DNA of 64,000 nucleotides from Vibrio sp. Y2-5 (lineage in GTDB: Bacteria > Pseudomonadota > Gammaproteobacteria > Enterobacterales > Vibrionaceae), in the NCBI RefSeq assembly GCF_014596725.1, contig NZ_JACVEG010000003.1:265884-329883 (forward strand), written 5' to 3'. Positions 19,039 to 29,447 of this stretch are shown piece by piece. The translations under genes and the position numbers were made by a program. Position 1 is the stretch's first letter. Each line of letters opens with the position of its first letter. The notes beneath the pieces were generated by a model. It was not told where the DNA came from and made no database searches. It worked only from the letters and a program-made list of their open reading frames with translations.

Positions 19039-20463
19039 ATGCAGCAGGAAAATTCGCCAACTTACTTCTTCTTCGATTATGAAACTTGGGGCACTAACCC
19101 AGCGAAAGATCGTCCTAGTCAGTTTGCTGGCGTACGTACCGATATGGATTTTAATATTATCGGTGAACCATTAGTCATCTACTGCCAATTACCTAGTGAT
19201 TATTTACCTGCACCCGAAGCGGCACTGATTACAGGTATCACGCCACAAAAGGCGATGGCTCAAGGTCTACCTGAGCCAGAGTTCATTGCTCGTATTCATC
19301 ACGAACTATCTCAGCCAAATACCACCAGCCTTGGTTACAACAGTATCCGATTTGATGATGAAGTAACGCGCTACACTTGCTATCGCAACTTTTATGACCC
19401 GTATTCTTGGAGCTGGCAGAATAGCAACTCGCGTTGGGATTTACTCGATGTGATGCGCGCTTGTCATGCTCTTCGTCCTGAAGGTATTGTTTGGCCTGAA
19501 AACGAAGAAGGTTTTACCAGTTTCAAACTGGAACACTTATCAAAAGCTAACGGTATTGAACACGAAAATGCGCACGATGCGATGGCTGACGTGATTGCTA
19601 CTATTGAGCTGGCCAAGAAAGTCAAAGCGGCACAACCAAAGCTATTTGATTACTTCTTTACTATGCGGCATAAACGCAAGCTCAATGAGTTGGTGGATAT
19701 CGTCAATATGACACCACTCATGCATGTTTCTGGAATGTTAGGCAGAGAGTGCCAATACACCAGTTGGATTGTGCCTATTGCGTGGCATCCAACCAATCAA
19801 AATGCTGTGATCGTGGCTGACTTAGCCAAAGACCCTCAGCCGTTAATTGAGCTTTCCAGTGAAGAATTACATACGCGCTTATATACAAAACGCGACGAAC
19901 TTGCGCCTGACGAACTGCCAGTACCTGTTAAGTTAGTGCATCTCAACAAGTGTCCTATTCTGGCACCGGCAAAAACGCTGACGGCTGAAAATGCAGAGAA
20001 GATAGGCATCAATCGCGAACAGTGTTTAGAGAACTTGGCACTGATTAGACAACACCCAGAAATCAGAGAAAAGCTGGTTGCTCTGTTTTCGATTGAACGT
20101 GAATATGAACAGAACACCGATGTGGATACACAGTTGTACGATGGCTTCTTTTCTCCGGCGGACAAAGCGTCAATGGAGATTATCCGTAGTACGCCAGCGG
20201 AAAATTTAGCAGCAATGGATATCACTTTTGCGGACAAAAGAATTGAACCTTTGCTGTTCCGCTATCGTGCCCGCCACTTCCCATGGACACTGGATGAAAA
20301 TGAACAGCGTCGCTGGGCGAATCACTGTCGCGATTTTTATGAATCGCGAATTGAAGATTACATGCTCAATTTAGAAAACTTAGTTCATGAGCATGAGAGT
20401 GACGAAAAGAAAATCGCTATTTTAAAATCTGTCTATCAATACGTTTCAAAACTCGTTTCCTAG
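19039..20463 (+). CDS. sbcB: Exodeoxyribonuclease I SbcB
   Basis: A 474-residue DEDDh 3'-5' single-strand DNA exonuclease used in recombination and mismatch repair. The N-terminal exonuclease motif FFDYETWGTNPAKDRPSQFAG (catalytic D and E), GYNSIRFDDEVTRY (second motif) and HENAHDAMADVIATIELA (third motif with His and Asp) are all intact. The middle SH3-like and C-terminal domains match the E. coli enzyme in length (475 aa). Confidence 0.95.
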   Translation: MQQENSPTYFFFDYETWGTNPAKDRPSQFAGVRTDMDFNIIGEPLVIYCQLPSDYLPAPEAALITGITPQKAMAQGLPEPEFIARIHHELSQPNTTSLGYNSIRFDDEVTRYTCYRNFYDPYSWSWQNSNSRWDLLDVMRACHALRPEGIVWPENEEGFTSFKLEHLSKANGIEHENAHDAMADVIATIELAKKVKAAQPKLFDYFFTMRHKRKLNELVDIVNMTPLMHVSGMLGRECQYTSWIVPIAWHPTNQNAVIVADLAKDPQPLIELSSEELHTRLYTKRDELAPDELPVPVKLVHLNKCPILAPAKTLTAENAEKIGINREQCLENLALIRQHPEIREKLVALFSIEREYEQNTDVDTQLYDGFFSPADKASMEIIRSTPAENLAAMDITFADKRIEPLLFRYRARHFPWTLDENEQRRWANHCRDFYESRIEDYMLNLENLVHEHESDEKKIAILKSVYQYVSKLVS

Positions 20464-20481
20464 GGGCATTCCCCTAGGTTT
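20458..20481. terminator. Hairpin after sbcB
   Basis: CCTAGGGG-CATT-CCCCTAGG followed by TTTACC directly over the sbcB stop. The T tract is short, so termination may be partial and lrgA may be read through. Confidence 0.5.
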
Positions 20482-20511
20482 ACCTATACATATAAATGGC
20501 AACAACGTTTC

Positions 20512-20877
20512 ATGGCTCAAACCGCACTTAAATACCTGGTATCAATGGGAATGATATTTCTCTGTTTACTGGCAGGTAATAACCTTCAATCTTGGTTAGG
20601 CATTTCTATTCCTGGTAGCATTATTGGCATGTTGATCCTGTTTGGACTTATGTCGAGCGGACTCTTACCTTCTTCTTGGGTAAAACCAAGTGCGAGCTTA
20701 TTCATTCGTTATATGGTTCTGCTTTTCATTCCGACCAGTGTCGGTCTTATGGTGCATTTCGACATACTGCTGAACAACATCTGGCCTATCTTAGCCAGTG
20801 CCATCGGTGGCACCACCATAGTGCTTGTGATCCTAGCATTCTCTCTTGATCGCATTTTGAAGAAAGGAGAGCAATGA
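20512..20877 (+). CDS. CidA/LrgA family membrane protein (YohJ-like)
   Basis: A 121-residue protein with four hydrophobic helices. The [21 protein letters not shown] segment at about residues 26-44 and FIPTSVGLM at about 79-87 are the family signature. Family members act with an LrgB partner and are linked to cell lysis or to pyruvate/metabolite transport; which applies here is not known. Its stop overlaps the start of the lrgB-type gene (ATGA). Confidence 0.85.
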   Translation: MAQTALKYLVSMGMIFLCLLAGNNLQSWLGISIPGSIIGMLILFGLMSSGLLPSSWVKPSASLFIRYMVLLFIPTSVGLMVHFDILLNNIWPILASAIGGTTIVLVILAFSLDRILKKGEQ

Positions 20878-21554
20878 TGTGGTTGTTGGTCACTATTGCA
20901 GCGTTCTTTCTCTCTAGATGGGTCGCTCGCAAGTTGAATTCACCCTTTGCCAATCCCCTATTAATAAGCATTGGCATCATCATACCTGCTCTCATATTTT
21001 TAAAAGTCCCTTACGAGACTTACGAGCAAGATAACCTATGGGTAAACTACATGCTGCAGCCTGCTGTCGTTGCCTTAGCTTATCCTTTGTATGAGCAACT
21101 CCCTCAGATTCGAGCAAACTGGAAAATCATCATGCTTGCCTGTGGTGTAGGAAGCGTGCTTTCTATGCTGACAACAGGGATCATTGCCGCGTCAATGAAT
21201 GTTGATATCGCTTTAATTGCAGCACTAATGGGCAAATCCGTCACCACACCAATAGCGATGGAAGTGGCAAATAATTTAGGCGGAGAGCCAGCTATTGCAG
21301 CCATCATGGTACTGCTGGTCGGTGTATTTGGCGCCATTGTGGCGTACCCGATATATAACCTGCTAAGCATTACGCATCCTATCGCTCGAGGCTTAACCAT
21401 GGGTAACGTCTCTCACGCACTTGGTACGGCAACTTGCGCGGAAAAAGACCAGAAAGACGCGGCCTTTAGCTCGCTTGCCCTAGTCGTCTGTGGCGTCATT
21501 ACCTCAGTTCTTGCACCTAGCCTATTTGCTTTTGTACTCTGGTTTGTTCACTAA
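20874..21554 (+). CDS. LrgB family membrane protein (YohK-like)
   Basis: A 226-residue inner-membrane protein. Family blocks [20 protein letters not shown] (about residues 118-137) and [16 protein letters not shown] (about 177-192) are intact. It overlaps the LrgA-type gene by four bases, so the two proteins are made together. Confidence 0.9.
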   Translation: MMWLLVTIAAFFLSRWVARKLNSPFANPLLISIGIIIPALIFLKVPYETYEQDNLWVNYMLQPAVVALAYPLYEQLPQIRANWKIIMLACGVGSVLSMLTTGIIAASMNVDIALIAALMGKSVTTPIAMEVANNLGGEPAIAAIMVLLVGVFGAIVAYPIYNLLSITHPIARGLTMGNVSHALGTATCAEKDQKDAAFSSLALVVCGVITSVLAPSLFAFVLWFVH

Positions 21555-21637
21555 CTCATTGGCATCGCTAACGAATTGGGCTCAGATTGTATTTATCTTA
21601 AACTCTGAGCCTAACTCCCTACTTCTTAGTTCACATG

Positions 21638-21687
21638 TGTGACATCACTCTAATTATGAAAACATGTAATCCGTTGCATCTTATAAT
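21638..21687 (+). promoter_or_regulatory. cdd promoter with possible CRP and CytR sites
   Basis: A perfect TATAAT -10 box is at 21682-21687. GTTGCATC at 21673-21680 matches the CytR half-site GTTGCATT in 7 of 8 positions. A CRP-like TGTGA-N6-TCTAA starts at 21638; its right half is poor. E. coli cdd is controlled by CRP and CytR, so the arrangement is plausible. No good second CytR half-site is seen. Confidence 0.4.
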
Positions 21688-21757
21688 GAGATTTTGATCG
21701 CAGTAAATCTAACGTATTTCCCTACACTAAAGCTCAATGTATTTATTAGGAATAACT

Positions 21758-22645
21758 ATGAAAGGCCGTATTGAACAGGCATTAGCAAACATGCAAAAGC
21801 CGATGGCGGAGTTTTTGTCGCCAATCGTATTAGCTGATGATTTTGACGCGACTCTATCTCCTGACCAATTTAAGCAACTACTTTCCGTTACAGGAATGAG
21901 TGACGCAGACCTTCGTATTGAGTTACTGCCTATCGCGGCAGCATATGCTTATGTACCTATTTCGAAATTTTATGTTGGAGCTCTGGCTCGTGGATTGTCT
22001 GGCCGCATTTATTTCGGTGGCAACATGGAATTCTCCAAAGTTCAGATGGGACAAACCATTCACGCAGAACAAGCCGCTATCAGCCACGCTTGGATGAAAG
22101 GTGAAGAAGGTATCAGTGATATCACAGTGAATTACAGTCCTTGTGGTCACTGTCGTCAGTTCATGAATGAGCTCACCACTTCTAAAAGCTTGATGATCCA
22201 ATTACCAAAACGTGATGCCAACTCTCTGCAATACTACTTGCCAGAATCCTTCGGCCCAGCCGACCTAGGTATCACCCAAGTACTCATGCACAAAAACGAT
22301 CACGGTTACAACGGCGAAGACTTAGAGCCAATGATGCAATCTGCCGTTGCAGCACTCAACAGCAGCTATGCCCCTTACTCTGAAAATTTAAGTGGTGTGG
22401 CATTGAAATCGTCATCAGGTGAAACATATTTGGGCGCATATGCTGAAAACGCAGCTTTCAACCCAAGTTTGCCGCCACTTCAAGTAGCTTTGATTCAAAT
22501 GAGAATGGCTGGCGAATCTTTTGACAACATTGAAGCTGCAACACTTGCTGAACTTGAGAAAGGCAGTGTGAGTCACTTTATCGATACACAAGCGACGCTT
22601 GCGTCACTGAGTTCTTCTTTGCAACTAAGCTATATCGCGCTTTAA
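21758..22645 (+). CDS. cdd: Cytidine deaminase
   Basis: 295 residues, matching the E. coli-type two-domain dimeric enzyme (294 aa). It hydrolyses cytidine and deoxycytidine to uridine forms. The zinc site is intact: HAEQAAI (His and catalytic Glu, about residues 104-110) and SPCGHCRQF (two Cys, about 130-138). The C-terminal half is the degenerate second deaminase domain. The ATG at 21758 has AGGA seven bases upstream; an ATG at 21737 lacks one. Confidence 0.95.
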   Translation: MKGRIEQALANMQKPMAEFLSPIVLADDFDATLSPDQFKQLLSVTGMSDADLRIELLPIAAAYAYVPISKFYVGALARGLSGRIYFGGNMEFSKVQMGQTIHAEQAAISHAWMKGEEGISDITVNYSPCGHCRQFMNELTTSKSLMIQLPKRDANSLQYYLPESFGPADLGITQVLMHKNDHGYNGEDLEPMMQSAVAALNSSYAPYSENLSGVALKSSSGETYLGAYAENAAFNPSLPPLQVALIQMRMAGESFDNIEAATLAELEKGSVSHFIDTQATLASLSSSLQLSYIAL

Positions 22646-22662
22646 TCGAACCTTAGTAATGC

Positions 22663-22690
22663 AAAAGCCAGACACTCGTCTGGCTTTTTT
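22663..22690. terminator. Bidirectional terminator between cdd and EAL gene
   Basis: AAAAGCCAGAC-ACTC-GTCTGGCTTTTTT: a stem flanked by A and T tracts on both sides, between two convergent genes. Confidence 0.9.
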
Positions 22691-22715
22691 GTTTTCAGTG
22701 ATTGTCTCATCAAAC

Positions 22716-25457
22716 CTACTTGGCAAACTTTTCTAGAGCTTGGTTTTTATCCATAGGTTTAAAGAAATAATAGCCCTGAATTTCATCGACCTTCCACACA
22801 TTCAACTTACGAAGCTGAGAAGCGGTTTCGACACCTTCCGCCACGGTTGTCATACCGAGCTCCTGAGACATATGAATAATGTTCCTGACTAAGGTCTTTG
22901 CTTTGTCGTTAACATCTAAATTATCAATATACGACTTATCAAGCTTGATGATATCAAGCGGGAAGTTACACAATGAGCTAAATGAAGAGTACCCCGTACC
23001 AAAATCATCCAGCGCAAGCTGAACACCCAAAGATTTAATCGCTTCCATTCGTTCAACGATCTCGTCTTCAGCACCTAACAAAATACTTTCCGTTAACTCC
23101 AATACCAGTTGTCCCGGTAACAACTGGTATTTCTCTATCAGGTTGACTAAAGTCTCCACCAAACTCTTATGGTGGAAATGAGGTGTCGACAAATTCACAT
23201 GGATACTCAACCTGTTTTGCGAAGAACTGGTGCTCTTTTGCTGAATATCACTGATAAACTGACACGCCTGTTCAAGAATCACTTCGCCTAACTCAACGAT
23301 CAATCGGCGTTGTTCAGCTAGCGGCACAAACAGTCCCGGAGAGACCATACCTAGTGTAGGATGGTGCCATCTTGCCAGCGCTTCAAAACCAACCACCTGA
23401 CCGTTACTTGCATTCACAATAGGTTGGTAATAAGCAACAATTTCACCACTTTTAAGTGCTTTCATTATGTCGCGATTCAAAGCTAGCGACTCTTGTGACC
23501 TTTTAATCAGATTATCATCAACGGTCACCAGCCCCTTTCTACCTGTCGATTTAATCTCTGTTAACGCATAAAGTCCGACATAGCTGAAGTCCTCAAAATT
23601 CGCAAAGCTCGAAGAAGAACGAACAAACACCGCTTTTAAACCGATATCGAACTCAAAACCAGAAACACTGATCTTTGATGAGTAGCTATCTAGCAATCTG
23701 TTTGCCACTCTTTCTAGTTGGCGATAGTCTTCTTCAACACACCAAACCAAGAACTCATTTTCGCTGATTCGGCCAGTGAACTCGTCACCAAAACGACTCA
23801 GCAAATTATCAGCAAGGTGTTTTAAAACGCTGTCATGAACCAGATGTCCGTAAACTTCATCGATCTCTTTGAGCCTAGAAGCGTTGAAATAGACGACTGA
23901 GAAATTCTGTTCTTGATCTGAACTGTGGAAAAAGCCCTTGATAAGATTGATCACAGTCGGACGATTCAATAGTCCTGTTGCCGAATCTCGATGAGTTAAG
24001 GAGTCAATTAATACCGCTTGTTGTTTCTGTTCACTAATATCTTTTATCGACAACATAACAGCCATCTTGCCGTCTTGTTCAAATTGGGTCGCTTCAATCA
24101 CACAGTGTACGGTTTCGCCATAGCAGTTGTTAAGACCCGCTTCAAACTGACGTAAGCCCTGACTCAAATTGATAAACAGTTGTTCAGCGCTGCAAATAGA
24201 ATCACTACTGTGAGCACACAGCGTTTCCACATGTTGACCTATCAAATCACTGCGCTGATATCCAAGCAAAACTAACAATGCTTCGTTCACGTCAGCAATC
24301 AATTGATCGACCACAAGCACCATACCCAGTGTTTGGCTGTGATATAGCGCATCGAATTTTTGCAACGTATCTTTTAGCTTACCTTCTGTTTTTGAGGAGT
24401 TGTTAGCCAAAAACTGTACCAAAGTCGTGATGCGTTCAAACTCATCCCTATGGCCTTCAAGGTTCACTTCCTCACTCGAAATCAGCGCTTTTATGTCCTG
24501 TTCAAAGTAACTGAATCTTTTACCCACGTTATTACGGAACAGAATAAACACAATAATAGAAACAAAGGTTGCTACCAGACTAATAGCAATAATCAGGTAG
24601 TAAAAAACCGACTCACCTTTTTGGTAATAGGTACGAGGCTCACGTGTTTCTAAAACAGCGATTTTTTCACCAGAAATGCTATTAAGTGGCGTGTTGTGGT
24701 AGAGCTCTGAGTCCGTACGGAAAATATCGATATCACCAATGCCCTCCTGATGAATGTGTTCAGGCACACGCTTGATCTCATCAAGAGATGTGACGATAGA
24801 GTTTTGAGCAGTTAAGATTCCCGCAAAGTCCGAAGGGAAACGGTCCGACAAAAGCTGCCCCCACAACATCCATCCGGCAAACGCAGCTTCACGAGTTCCG
24901 TTACGCACGGGGGTAATACTGACCACCCAGATATCGTCACCCTCTCGGATTAACCCGTAAATACCGCTTTTACTGCTGTCCAGAACGTGTTTCATTTTAT
25001 TGAGATGTTGAGCAATCCCCTTATCTTCTAGCAGCTTCTGTGCGAAGCTGTTGGGGTCCTCAATACCCCGCCCAAGGCCAGTCACATACTCATGTCGACT
25101 ATTAATAAAGGACATGAAATCGAGCCCCAGCGAGTCAAGACTATCCATATACAAGTTGCGTTCTTCAAAACCGGTATCCGATTGTGTGAGAAGATCGTAG
25201 GCCTCACTCCAGTAAGCCCAGTCATGGGAGGCTTCTTCCTGCCTAACACTCAATGAATCAATGACGGCATAAGCTTGTGAACTAGCTCTATGAATCTCAA
25301 TATTTTCCAGTTCATTGAGACTGTAGAGAAAGAAATAGCGGGTGAGAAAAAGACTACTGAAAATGATGCTAGCAAGTCCAACCGCAAATAAAAATGCAGT
25401 TTTCGTATGCAGAGTAACAAAGCGTAAGCGAGATGGTGTATTCAAGTAGCGTTTCAA
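22716..25457 (-). CDS. Membrane sensor with CHASE4-like, PAS, degenerate GGDEF and EAL domains (c-di-GMP phosphodiesterase)
   Basis: A 913-residue inner-membrane protein. One helix near residues 20-42 and a second near 282-305 enclose a periplasmic domain with the SHDWAYWSEAYDLL signature of CHASE4 sensors. A HAMP-like linker, a PAS domain (about 365-480), a GGDEF domain whose motif reads SENEF, and a C-terminal EAL domain (about 660-913) follow. EALARWHHP, ELTES, DDFGTGYSS and AEGVET are intact, so it should hydrolyse c-di-GMP; the GGDEF part is probably regulatory. An in-frame stop lies just upstream of the TTG start at 25457; a second TTG at 25445 is the alternative. Confidence 0.85.
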   Translation of the reverse strand: MKRYLNTPSRLRFVTLHTKTAFLFAVGLASIIFSSLFLTRYFFLYSLNELENIEIHRASSQAYAVIDSLSVRQEEASHDWAYWSEAYDLLTQSDTGFEERNLYMDSLDSLGLDFMSFINSRHEYVTGLGRGIEDPNSFAQKLLEDKGIAQHLNKMKHVLDSSKSGIYGLIREGDDIWVVSITPVRNGTREAAFAGWMLWGQLLSDRFPSDFAGILTAQNSIVTSLDEIKRVPEHIHQEGIGDIDIFRTDSELYHNTPLNSISGEKIAVLETREPRTYYQKGESVFYYLIIAISLVATFVSIIVFILFRNNVGKRFSYFEQDIKALISSEEVNLEGHRDEFERITTLVQFLANNSSKTEGKLKDTLQKFDALYHSQTLGMVLVVDQLIADVNEALLVLLGYQRSDLIGQHVETLCAHSSDSICSAEQLFINLSQGLRQFEAGLNNCYGETVHCVIEATQFEQDGKMAVMLSIKDISEQKQQAVLIDSLTHRDSATGLLNRPTVINLIKGFFHSSDQEQNFSVVYFNASRLKEIDEVYGHLVHDSVLKHLADNLLSRFGDEFTGRISENEFLVWCVEEDYRQLERVANRLLDSYSSKISVSGFEFDIGLKAVFVRSSSSFANFEDFSYVGLYALTEIKSTGRKGLVTVDDNLIKRSQESLALNRDIMKALKSGEIVAYYQPIVNASNGQVVGFEALARWHHPTLGMVSPGLFVPLAEQRRLIVELGEVILEQACQFISDIQQKSTSSSQNRLSIHVNLSTPHFHHKSLVETLVNLIEKYQLLPGQLVLELTESILLGAEDEIVERMEAIKSLGVQLALDDFGTGYSSFSSLCNFPLDIIKLDKSYIDNLDVNDKAKTLVRNIIHMSQELGMTTVAEGVETASQLRKLNVWKVDEIQGYYFFKPMDKNQALEKFAK

Positions 25458-25775
25458 CTCTCAAGTTAACATTTGCGATACAAATAACACAAATTGGCTA
25501 AGAATTTAATGATAAACGTCGAATTACAATATGAAATAAAATATAAAATCTATAAGTATTTGGAACCAATACCTCTTATTGGGTATCTTCTTACAATGAA
25601 AACTGTCAATTTAATATTTCTCTGTCGGGTCGTTTACTTGAACAGCGATAAGCAGATGTACACCCTATCAACATTTGTATACAAAGCGCACAGATTAATG
25701 CCTATGCCCATGACGATGAGTTAATAGCCTGATAATTTTACTTTCTTTTCGTGTCAAACACTCGTAAGGATACCT
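25458..25775. other. AT-rich intergenic region, no gene seen
   Basis: About 318 bases between divergent genes. It should carry both promoters. I see no terminator, RNA gene or clear operator; the open frames within it lack ribosome sites and family resemblance. Confidence 0.5.
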
Positions 25776-26651
25776 ATGTTTGAACAAGTTGTTCGGATAC
25801 TGTTCCCCGTAATGGCGCTTGTCATTATTGGCTATGTTGTTGGTCGTTGGCTCAAACCTGATTTTCGTCCGATAAACAGAATCAACATGGATGCCTTTCT
25901 TCCGGCTCTGGTATTTTCTTCACTCTCCACCATGCCAATTAGCGCTAAAGAACTTCCCCTTATTTATGCTTCATTAGTATCCGTGCTTATTCCCGGGTTA
26001 CTTATGATTCCGATATGCAAATTTGGTGGCTGGAACTTTAAAGCCTGGGCCCCTCTGCATATGTTCAGAAACAGTGGTAACTTGGCCATTACTTTGTTCA
26101 CCTACGCTTTCGGTTCACAAGCGCTTTCTTCTGCGGTACTGCTGTTTGTTGTTTCTGCTTGTTTACACATCAGCCTCGGATTAGCCGTATTAAGCAAAGG
26201 AAGCTCATTTAAACAGATTTTTACAGCACCAGTATTTATCGCCGCTACCGCGGCCATGGGCTTTAATTTGTCGGGAACCAATGTCTGGGAACCACTGTAT
26301 GAAGCAACAAAACTTCTTGGGCAGGCAGCCGTGCCTGTTATGTTGCTATCATTGGGCGCACAGATGACCAACATGAAAATGTCCGGCTTGAAAGTGGGAC
26401 TGATCTCAACCGCTCAATCACTTTTTACAGGTGCAATAGCATTTGCCTGTATTTACTACTTCATTCCACTACCGCCGATGCAGTTAAAAATGATGGTGTT
26501 ATTCACTATGCTTCCACCAGCAGTAATGAACTATCTCTTTGCGGAGCGATATAAGATTGAAGCAACCAATGTCGCCTCCATGGTGTTGTTTGGTAATTTC
26601 CTCAGTATTTTTACTCTACCTCTGTTACTCATTTTTGCCTTCTCACTATAG
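25776..26651 (+). CDS. AEC family transporter
   Basis: A 291-residue membrane protein of the auxin efflux carrier family with about ten helices. RINMDAFLPALVFSSL (about residues 35-50), FRNSGNLAITLFTYAFG (about 97-113) and the C-terminal LPPAVMNYLFAERY are typical. Bacterial members export small organic acids; the substrate here is unknown. AAGGA precedes the ATG. Confidence 0.85.
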   Translation: MFEQVVRILFPVMALVIIGYVVGRWLKPDFRPINRINMDAFLPALVFSSLSTMPISAKELPLIYASLVSVLIPGLLMIPICKFGGWNFKAWAPLHMFRNSGNLAITLFTYAFGSQALSSAVLLFVVSACLHISLGLAVLSKGSSFKQIFTAPVFIAATAAMGFNLSGTNVWEPLYEATKLLGQAAVPVMLLSLGAQMTNMKMSGLKVGLISTAQSLFTGAIAFACIYYFIPLPPMQLKMMVLFTMLPPAVMNYLFAERYKIEATNVASMVLFGNFLSIFTLPLLLIFAFSL

Positions 26652-26763
26652 AGAATGCGATATGTAAACTTAGGTCAACAAGAGTAAAACTATATAAAGT
26701 CGCTATCTTCACTGAAGTCGCGAAACTACAATTAAACCATAGGAAACATGTGGAATAATTGTC

Positions 26764-28077
26764 ATGAAAAAAATAACCTTACTCATCATTCTGTTGTGGC
26801 TGCCATCGGTGTGGCTTACATGGCAACCCGATGCCAATTATTTCTACTGGCGTCATCAACTCACCATGCTTACAGGTGCACTTGGCTTTGTCTATATGGC
26901 TGTAGCAATGTTGCTGGCTATGCGAATCCCAAGTATCGAAGAGTACGTACATGGGCTAGATAAAGGCTACGCCATTCATAAACAAATGGGGATTGGTGCT
27001 CTAGTCACTATGGTGATGCATTGGTTATTGATTAAATCAGCGAAATGGTTGGTCAGCCTAGAGATCATTGAAGGCCAACATAAAAGACAACGTCTGAGCC
27101 AGTTCGTTGAAAGTATCAACTGGACTCACTGGGCAAAAGTGGTAGGCGAATACACTTTTTATGTCTTTCTCGCGTTTGTAGCCATCAGTCTTATCCAAGC
27201 GATCAGCTATCGAAAATTCCGTCTCATACACAAACTGGGTGGTGCTATTTTCCTCGCAGGAACATTTCACAGTGTGTTTCTACTTGATTATCAATGGAGT
27301 TCAGCTGGCCTTAACTCACTAATTTGGCTAGCCGCAATTGCAGGATCAATCTTTGCGTTTATTTCACTAACAGGCTCCATTGGTCGTGCGCGCACAGTGG
27401 CTGGTCAAGTGACGGCCATCGAACGCATTCAAGATCAAGCAAGTCAATCTCGAGTGCTGCATGTGAAAATAAAGCTCAACGAAATGATGAAATATCGTCC
27501 AGGACAGTTTGCTTATCTCAACTTCAATGATGGCGAAGCTCCACATCCGTTTTCGGTGCTTAACTACGATTCCCACAACCAAGAGATGGAGTTCGCGATC
27601 AAAGATCTCGGTGACTACACCCATGACCTCTATGACGATTTGTCTGTGGGGAGAAAGGTTGCTGTCGAAGGCGGCTATGGTCGCTTCCAAATACCAAAAT
27701 CATCAAATCAAGTTTGGATTGGTGCTGGCATCGGTATTGTACCTTTTATCGCATGGTTACACAGTTTGGCTCACCTGCCTCGTTCGACCAGCAGACATAT
27801 TGATCTGTTCTACTGTCGTGATAATGATGACCAGACGTACTTTGTCAAATTGCTGGAAAAATTGGTAAGCAGATTACCTTGTGTGACGTTGCATGTTTAT
27901 ACCGCTAGCCACAATGAATTCTTGTGTGCGGACCGAGTTGCTCAACACGTTGATTTATCCGAAGCTAGTATCAGTTTTTGTGGGCCTATCAATTTTGGTA
28001 ACACCCTGAAAAATAGGCTTTTAGGTTTAGGACTTAGCAAGCGGAACTTTCATTCTGAACGGTTTGTGATGCGATAA
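26764..28077 (+). CDS. Ferric reductase-like transmembrane flavocytochrome with FAD/NAD(P)H domain
   Basis: A 437-residue protein. The N-terminal half has about six membrane helices with histidines suited to haem (HKQMGIGALVTMVMHWLL, about residues 77-94; HKLGGAIFLAGTFHSVFLLDY near 156-176). The C-terminal half is a ferredoxin-NADP reductase-type domain with HPFSVLNYD (FAD), GAGIGIVPFIAWL (NAD(P) pyrophosphate, about 319-331) and terminal FCGPINFG. It resembles the ferric reductase/NADPH oxidase family, moving electrons from NAD(P)H across the inner membrane; the acceptor is unknown. Confidence 0.8.
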   Translation: MKKITLLIILLWLPSVWLTWQPDANYFYWRHQLTMLTGALGFVYMAVAMLLAMRIPSIEEYVHGLDKGYAIHKQMGIGALVTMVMHWLLIKSAKWLVSLEIIEGQHKRQRLSQFVESINWTHWAKVVGEYTFYVFLAFVAISLIQAISYRKFRLIHKLGGAIFLAGTFHSVFLLDYQWSSAGLNSLIWLAAIAGSIFAFISLTGSIGRARTVAGQVTAIERIQDQASQSRVLHVKIKLNEMMKYRPGQFAYLNFNDGEAPHPFSVLNYDSHNQEMEFAIKDLGDYTHDLYDDLSVGRKVAVEGGYGRFQIPKSSNQVWIGAGIGIVPFIAWLHSLAHLPRSTSRHIDLFYCRDNDDQTYFVKLLEKLVSRLPCVTLHVYTASHNEFLCADRVAQHVDLSEASISFCGPINFGNTLKNRLLGLGLSKRNFHSERFVMR

Positions 28078-28097
28078 TTAGCTCTCAGACGAAAACA

Positions 28098-28135
28098 GCG
28101 CAAACGTTTGCTTTTGCGGGATATTCCAGTATGAT
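28098..28135 (+). promoter_or_regulatory. PurR operator and purT promoter
   Basis: GCGCAAACGTTTGCTT at 28098-28113 matches the PurR box ACGCAAACGTTTNCGT in nearly all positions. It overlaps a TTTGCT -35 element at 28107-28112, which is 17 bases from TATGAT at 28130-28135. Repression of purT by PurR is expected. Confidence 0.8.
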
Positions 28136-28179
28136 GACGGCAGTTTTTAGTGACTACTACACAATTAAAAGGAATAACT

Positions 28180-29355
28180 ATGTTTGGGACTGCTACACGT
28201 GACAATGCAACCCGTGTACTTTTACTTGGCTCTGGTGAACTTGGTAAAGAAGTAGCCATTGAATGTCAACGCTTAGGCCTAGAAGTGATTGCTTGCGACC
28301 GCTATGCCGATGCCCCTGCAATGCAAGTCGCTCACCGCAGCCATGTTCTTAACATGCTCGATGGCGACGCACTTCAGAAGATCATCGAACTAGAAAAACC
28401 TGATTACGTGGTTCCTGAAATTGAAGCAATCGCCACTCAAAAGTTGGTTGAGCTTGAAGCACAAGGTCTAAATGTAGTTCCTACAGCGAGAGCAGCTCGC
28501 CTCACTATGAATCGAGAAGGTATTCGTCGTTTGGCCGCTGAAGAGCTCTCTCTGCCGACCTCTCCTTTTAAGTTTGCAGATAGTTATGAAGATTTCGTTG
28601 CTGCGGTTCAACACGTCGGTATTCCATGTGTCTGTAAACCAGTAATGAGCTCTTCAGGCAAAGGCCAGAGCGTGATTAAAACGGAAGCCGACATTGATAC
28701 TGCGTGGAAATATGCACAAGAAGGCGGTCGCACTGGCGCAGGTCGCGTTATCGTTGAAGGCTTCATCGACTTCGATTACGAAATTACTTTATTAACCGTA
28801 CGTGCTGTAGACGGCGTTCACTTCTGTGCGCCAATAGGCCACCGTCAGGAGGATGGTGACTATCGTGAATCATGGCAGCCACAAGCAATGTCTGAAAACG
28901 CGCTTAAAGCCGCAGAGTATGTTGCAGAGCAAATCGTGAACGCCCTTGGTGGATACGGTATCTTCGGTGTTGAGTTATTTGTCAAAGGTGATCATGTTAT
29001 CTTTAACGAAGTCTCTCCTCGCCCACACGATACTGGTTTAGTAACGTTGACGTCTCAAGATGTGTCGGAATTTGCATTACACGTTCGTGCTTTTACAGGT
29101 ATGCCTATTGGTCAAATTACCCAATATGGTCCGTCTGCTTCAGTTGCGATTCTTGGTCAAGGCACGTCAACCAATATCCGCTTTGATGGCATTGGAGAAG
29201 CACTGTCAGTACCTCAATCTCAAATCCGCCTATTTGGAAAACCAGAAATTGATGGTCGACGCCGCTTAGGTGTCGCACTTGCTCGTGGTAAAGATACAAC
29301 CGAAGCGGTAGACAAAGCATTAGAATGTGCGAAAGCTGTGAAGATAGTTTACTAA
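28180..29355 (+). CDS. purT: Formate-dependent phosphoribosylglycinamide formyltransferase PurT
   Basis: 391 residues, close to the E. coli enzyme (392). It uses formate and ATP to formylate glycinamide ribonucleotide in purine synthesis. ATP-grasp features: [20 protein letters not shown] at the N-terminus, [14 protein letters not shown] (about residues 154-167) and [16 protein letters not shown] (about 275-290, metal-binding Glu). The ATG at 28180 has AAGGA eight bases upstream; the GTG at 28150 is rejected. Confidence 0.95.
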   Translation: MFGTATRDNATRVLLLGSGELGKEVAIECQRLGLEVIACDRYADAPAMQVAHRSHVLNMLDGDALQKIIELEKPDYVVPEIEAIATQKLVELEAQGLNVVPTARAARLTMNREGIRRLAAEELSLPTSPFKFADSYEDFVAAVQHVGIPCVCKPVMSSSGKGQSVIKTEADIDTAWKYAQEGGRTGAGRVIVEGFIDFDYEITLLTVRAVDGVHFCAPIGHRQEDGDYRESWQPQAMSENALKAAEYVAEQIVNALGGYGIFGVELFVKGDHVIFNEVSPRPHDTGLVTLTSQDVSEFALHVRAFTGMPIGQITQYGPSASVAILGQGTSTNIRFDGIGEALSVPQSQIRLFGKPEIDGRRRLGVALARGKDTTEAVDKALECAKAVKIVY

Positions 29356-29403
29356 TCTCAACGTCTGAAACCTTCACGACCACTCTTGGTAAAGGTTAAG
29401 CAC

Positions 29404-29436
29404 TAAAAAAATAACCCAGCATTGCTGGGTTATTTT
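29404..29436. terminator. Bidirectional terminator between purT and tpm
   Basis: AATAACCCAGC-ATT-GCTGGGTTATT flanked by A and T runs, between convergent genes. Confidence 0.9.
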
Positions 29437-29447
29437 TGTTTCAGGAT

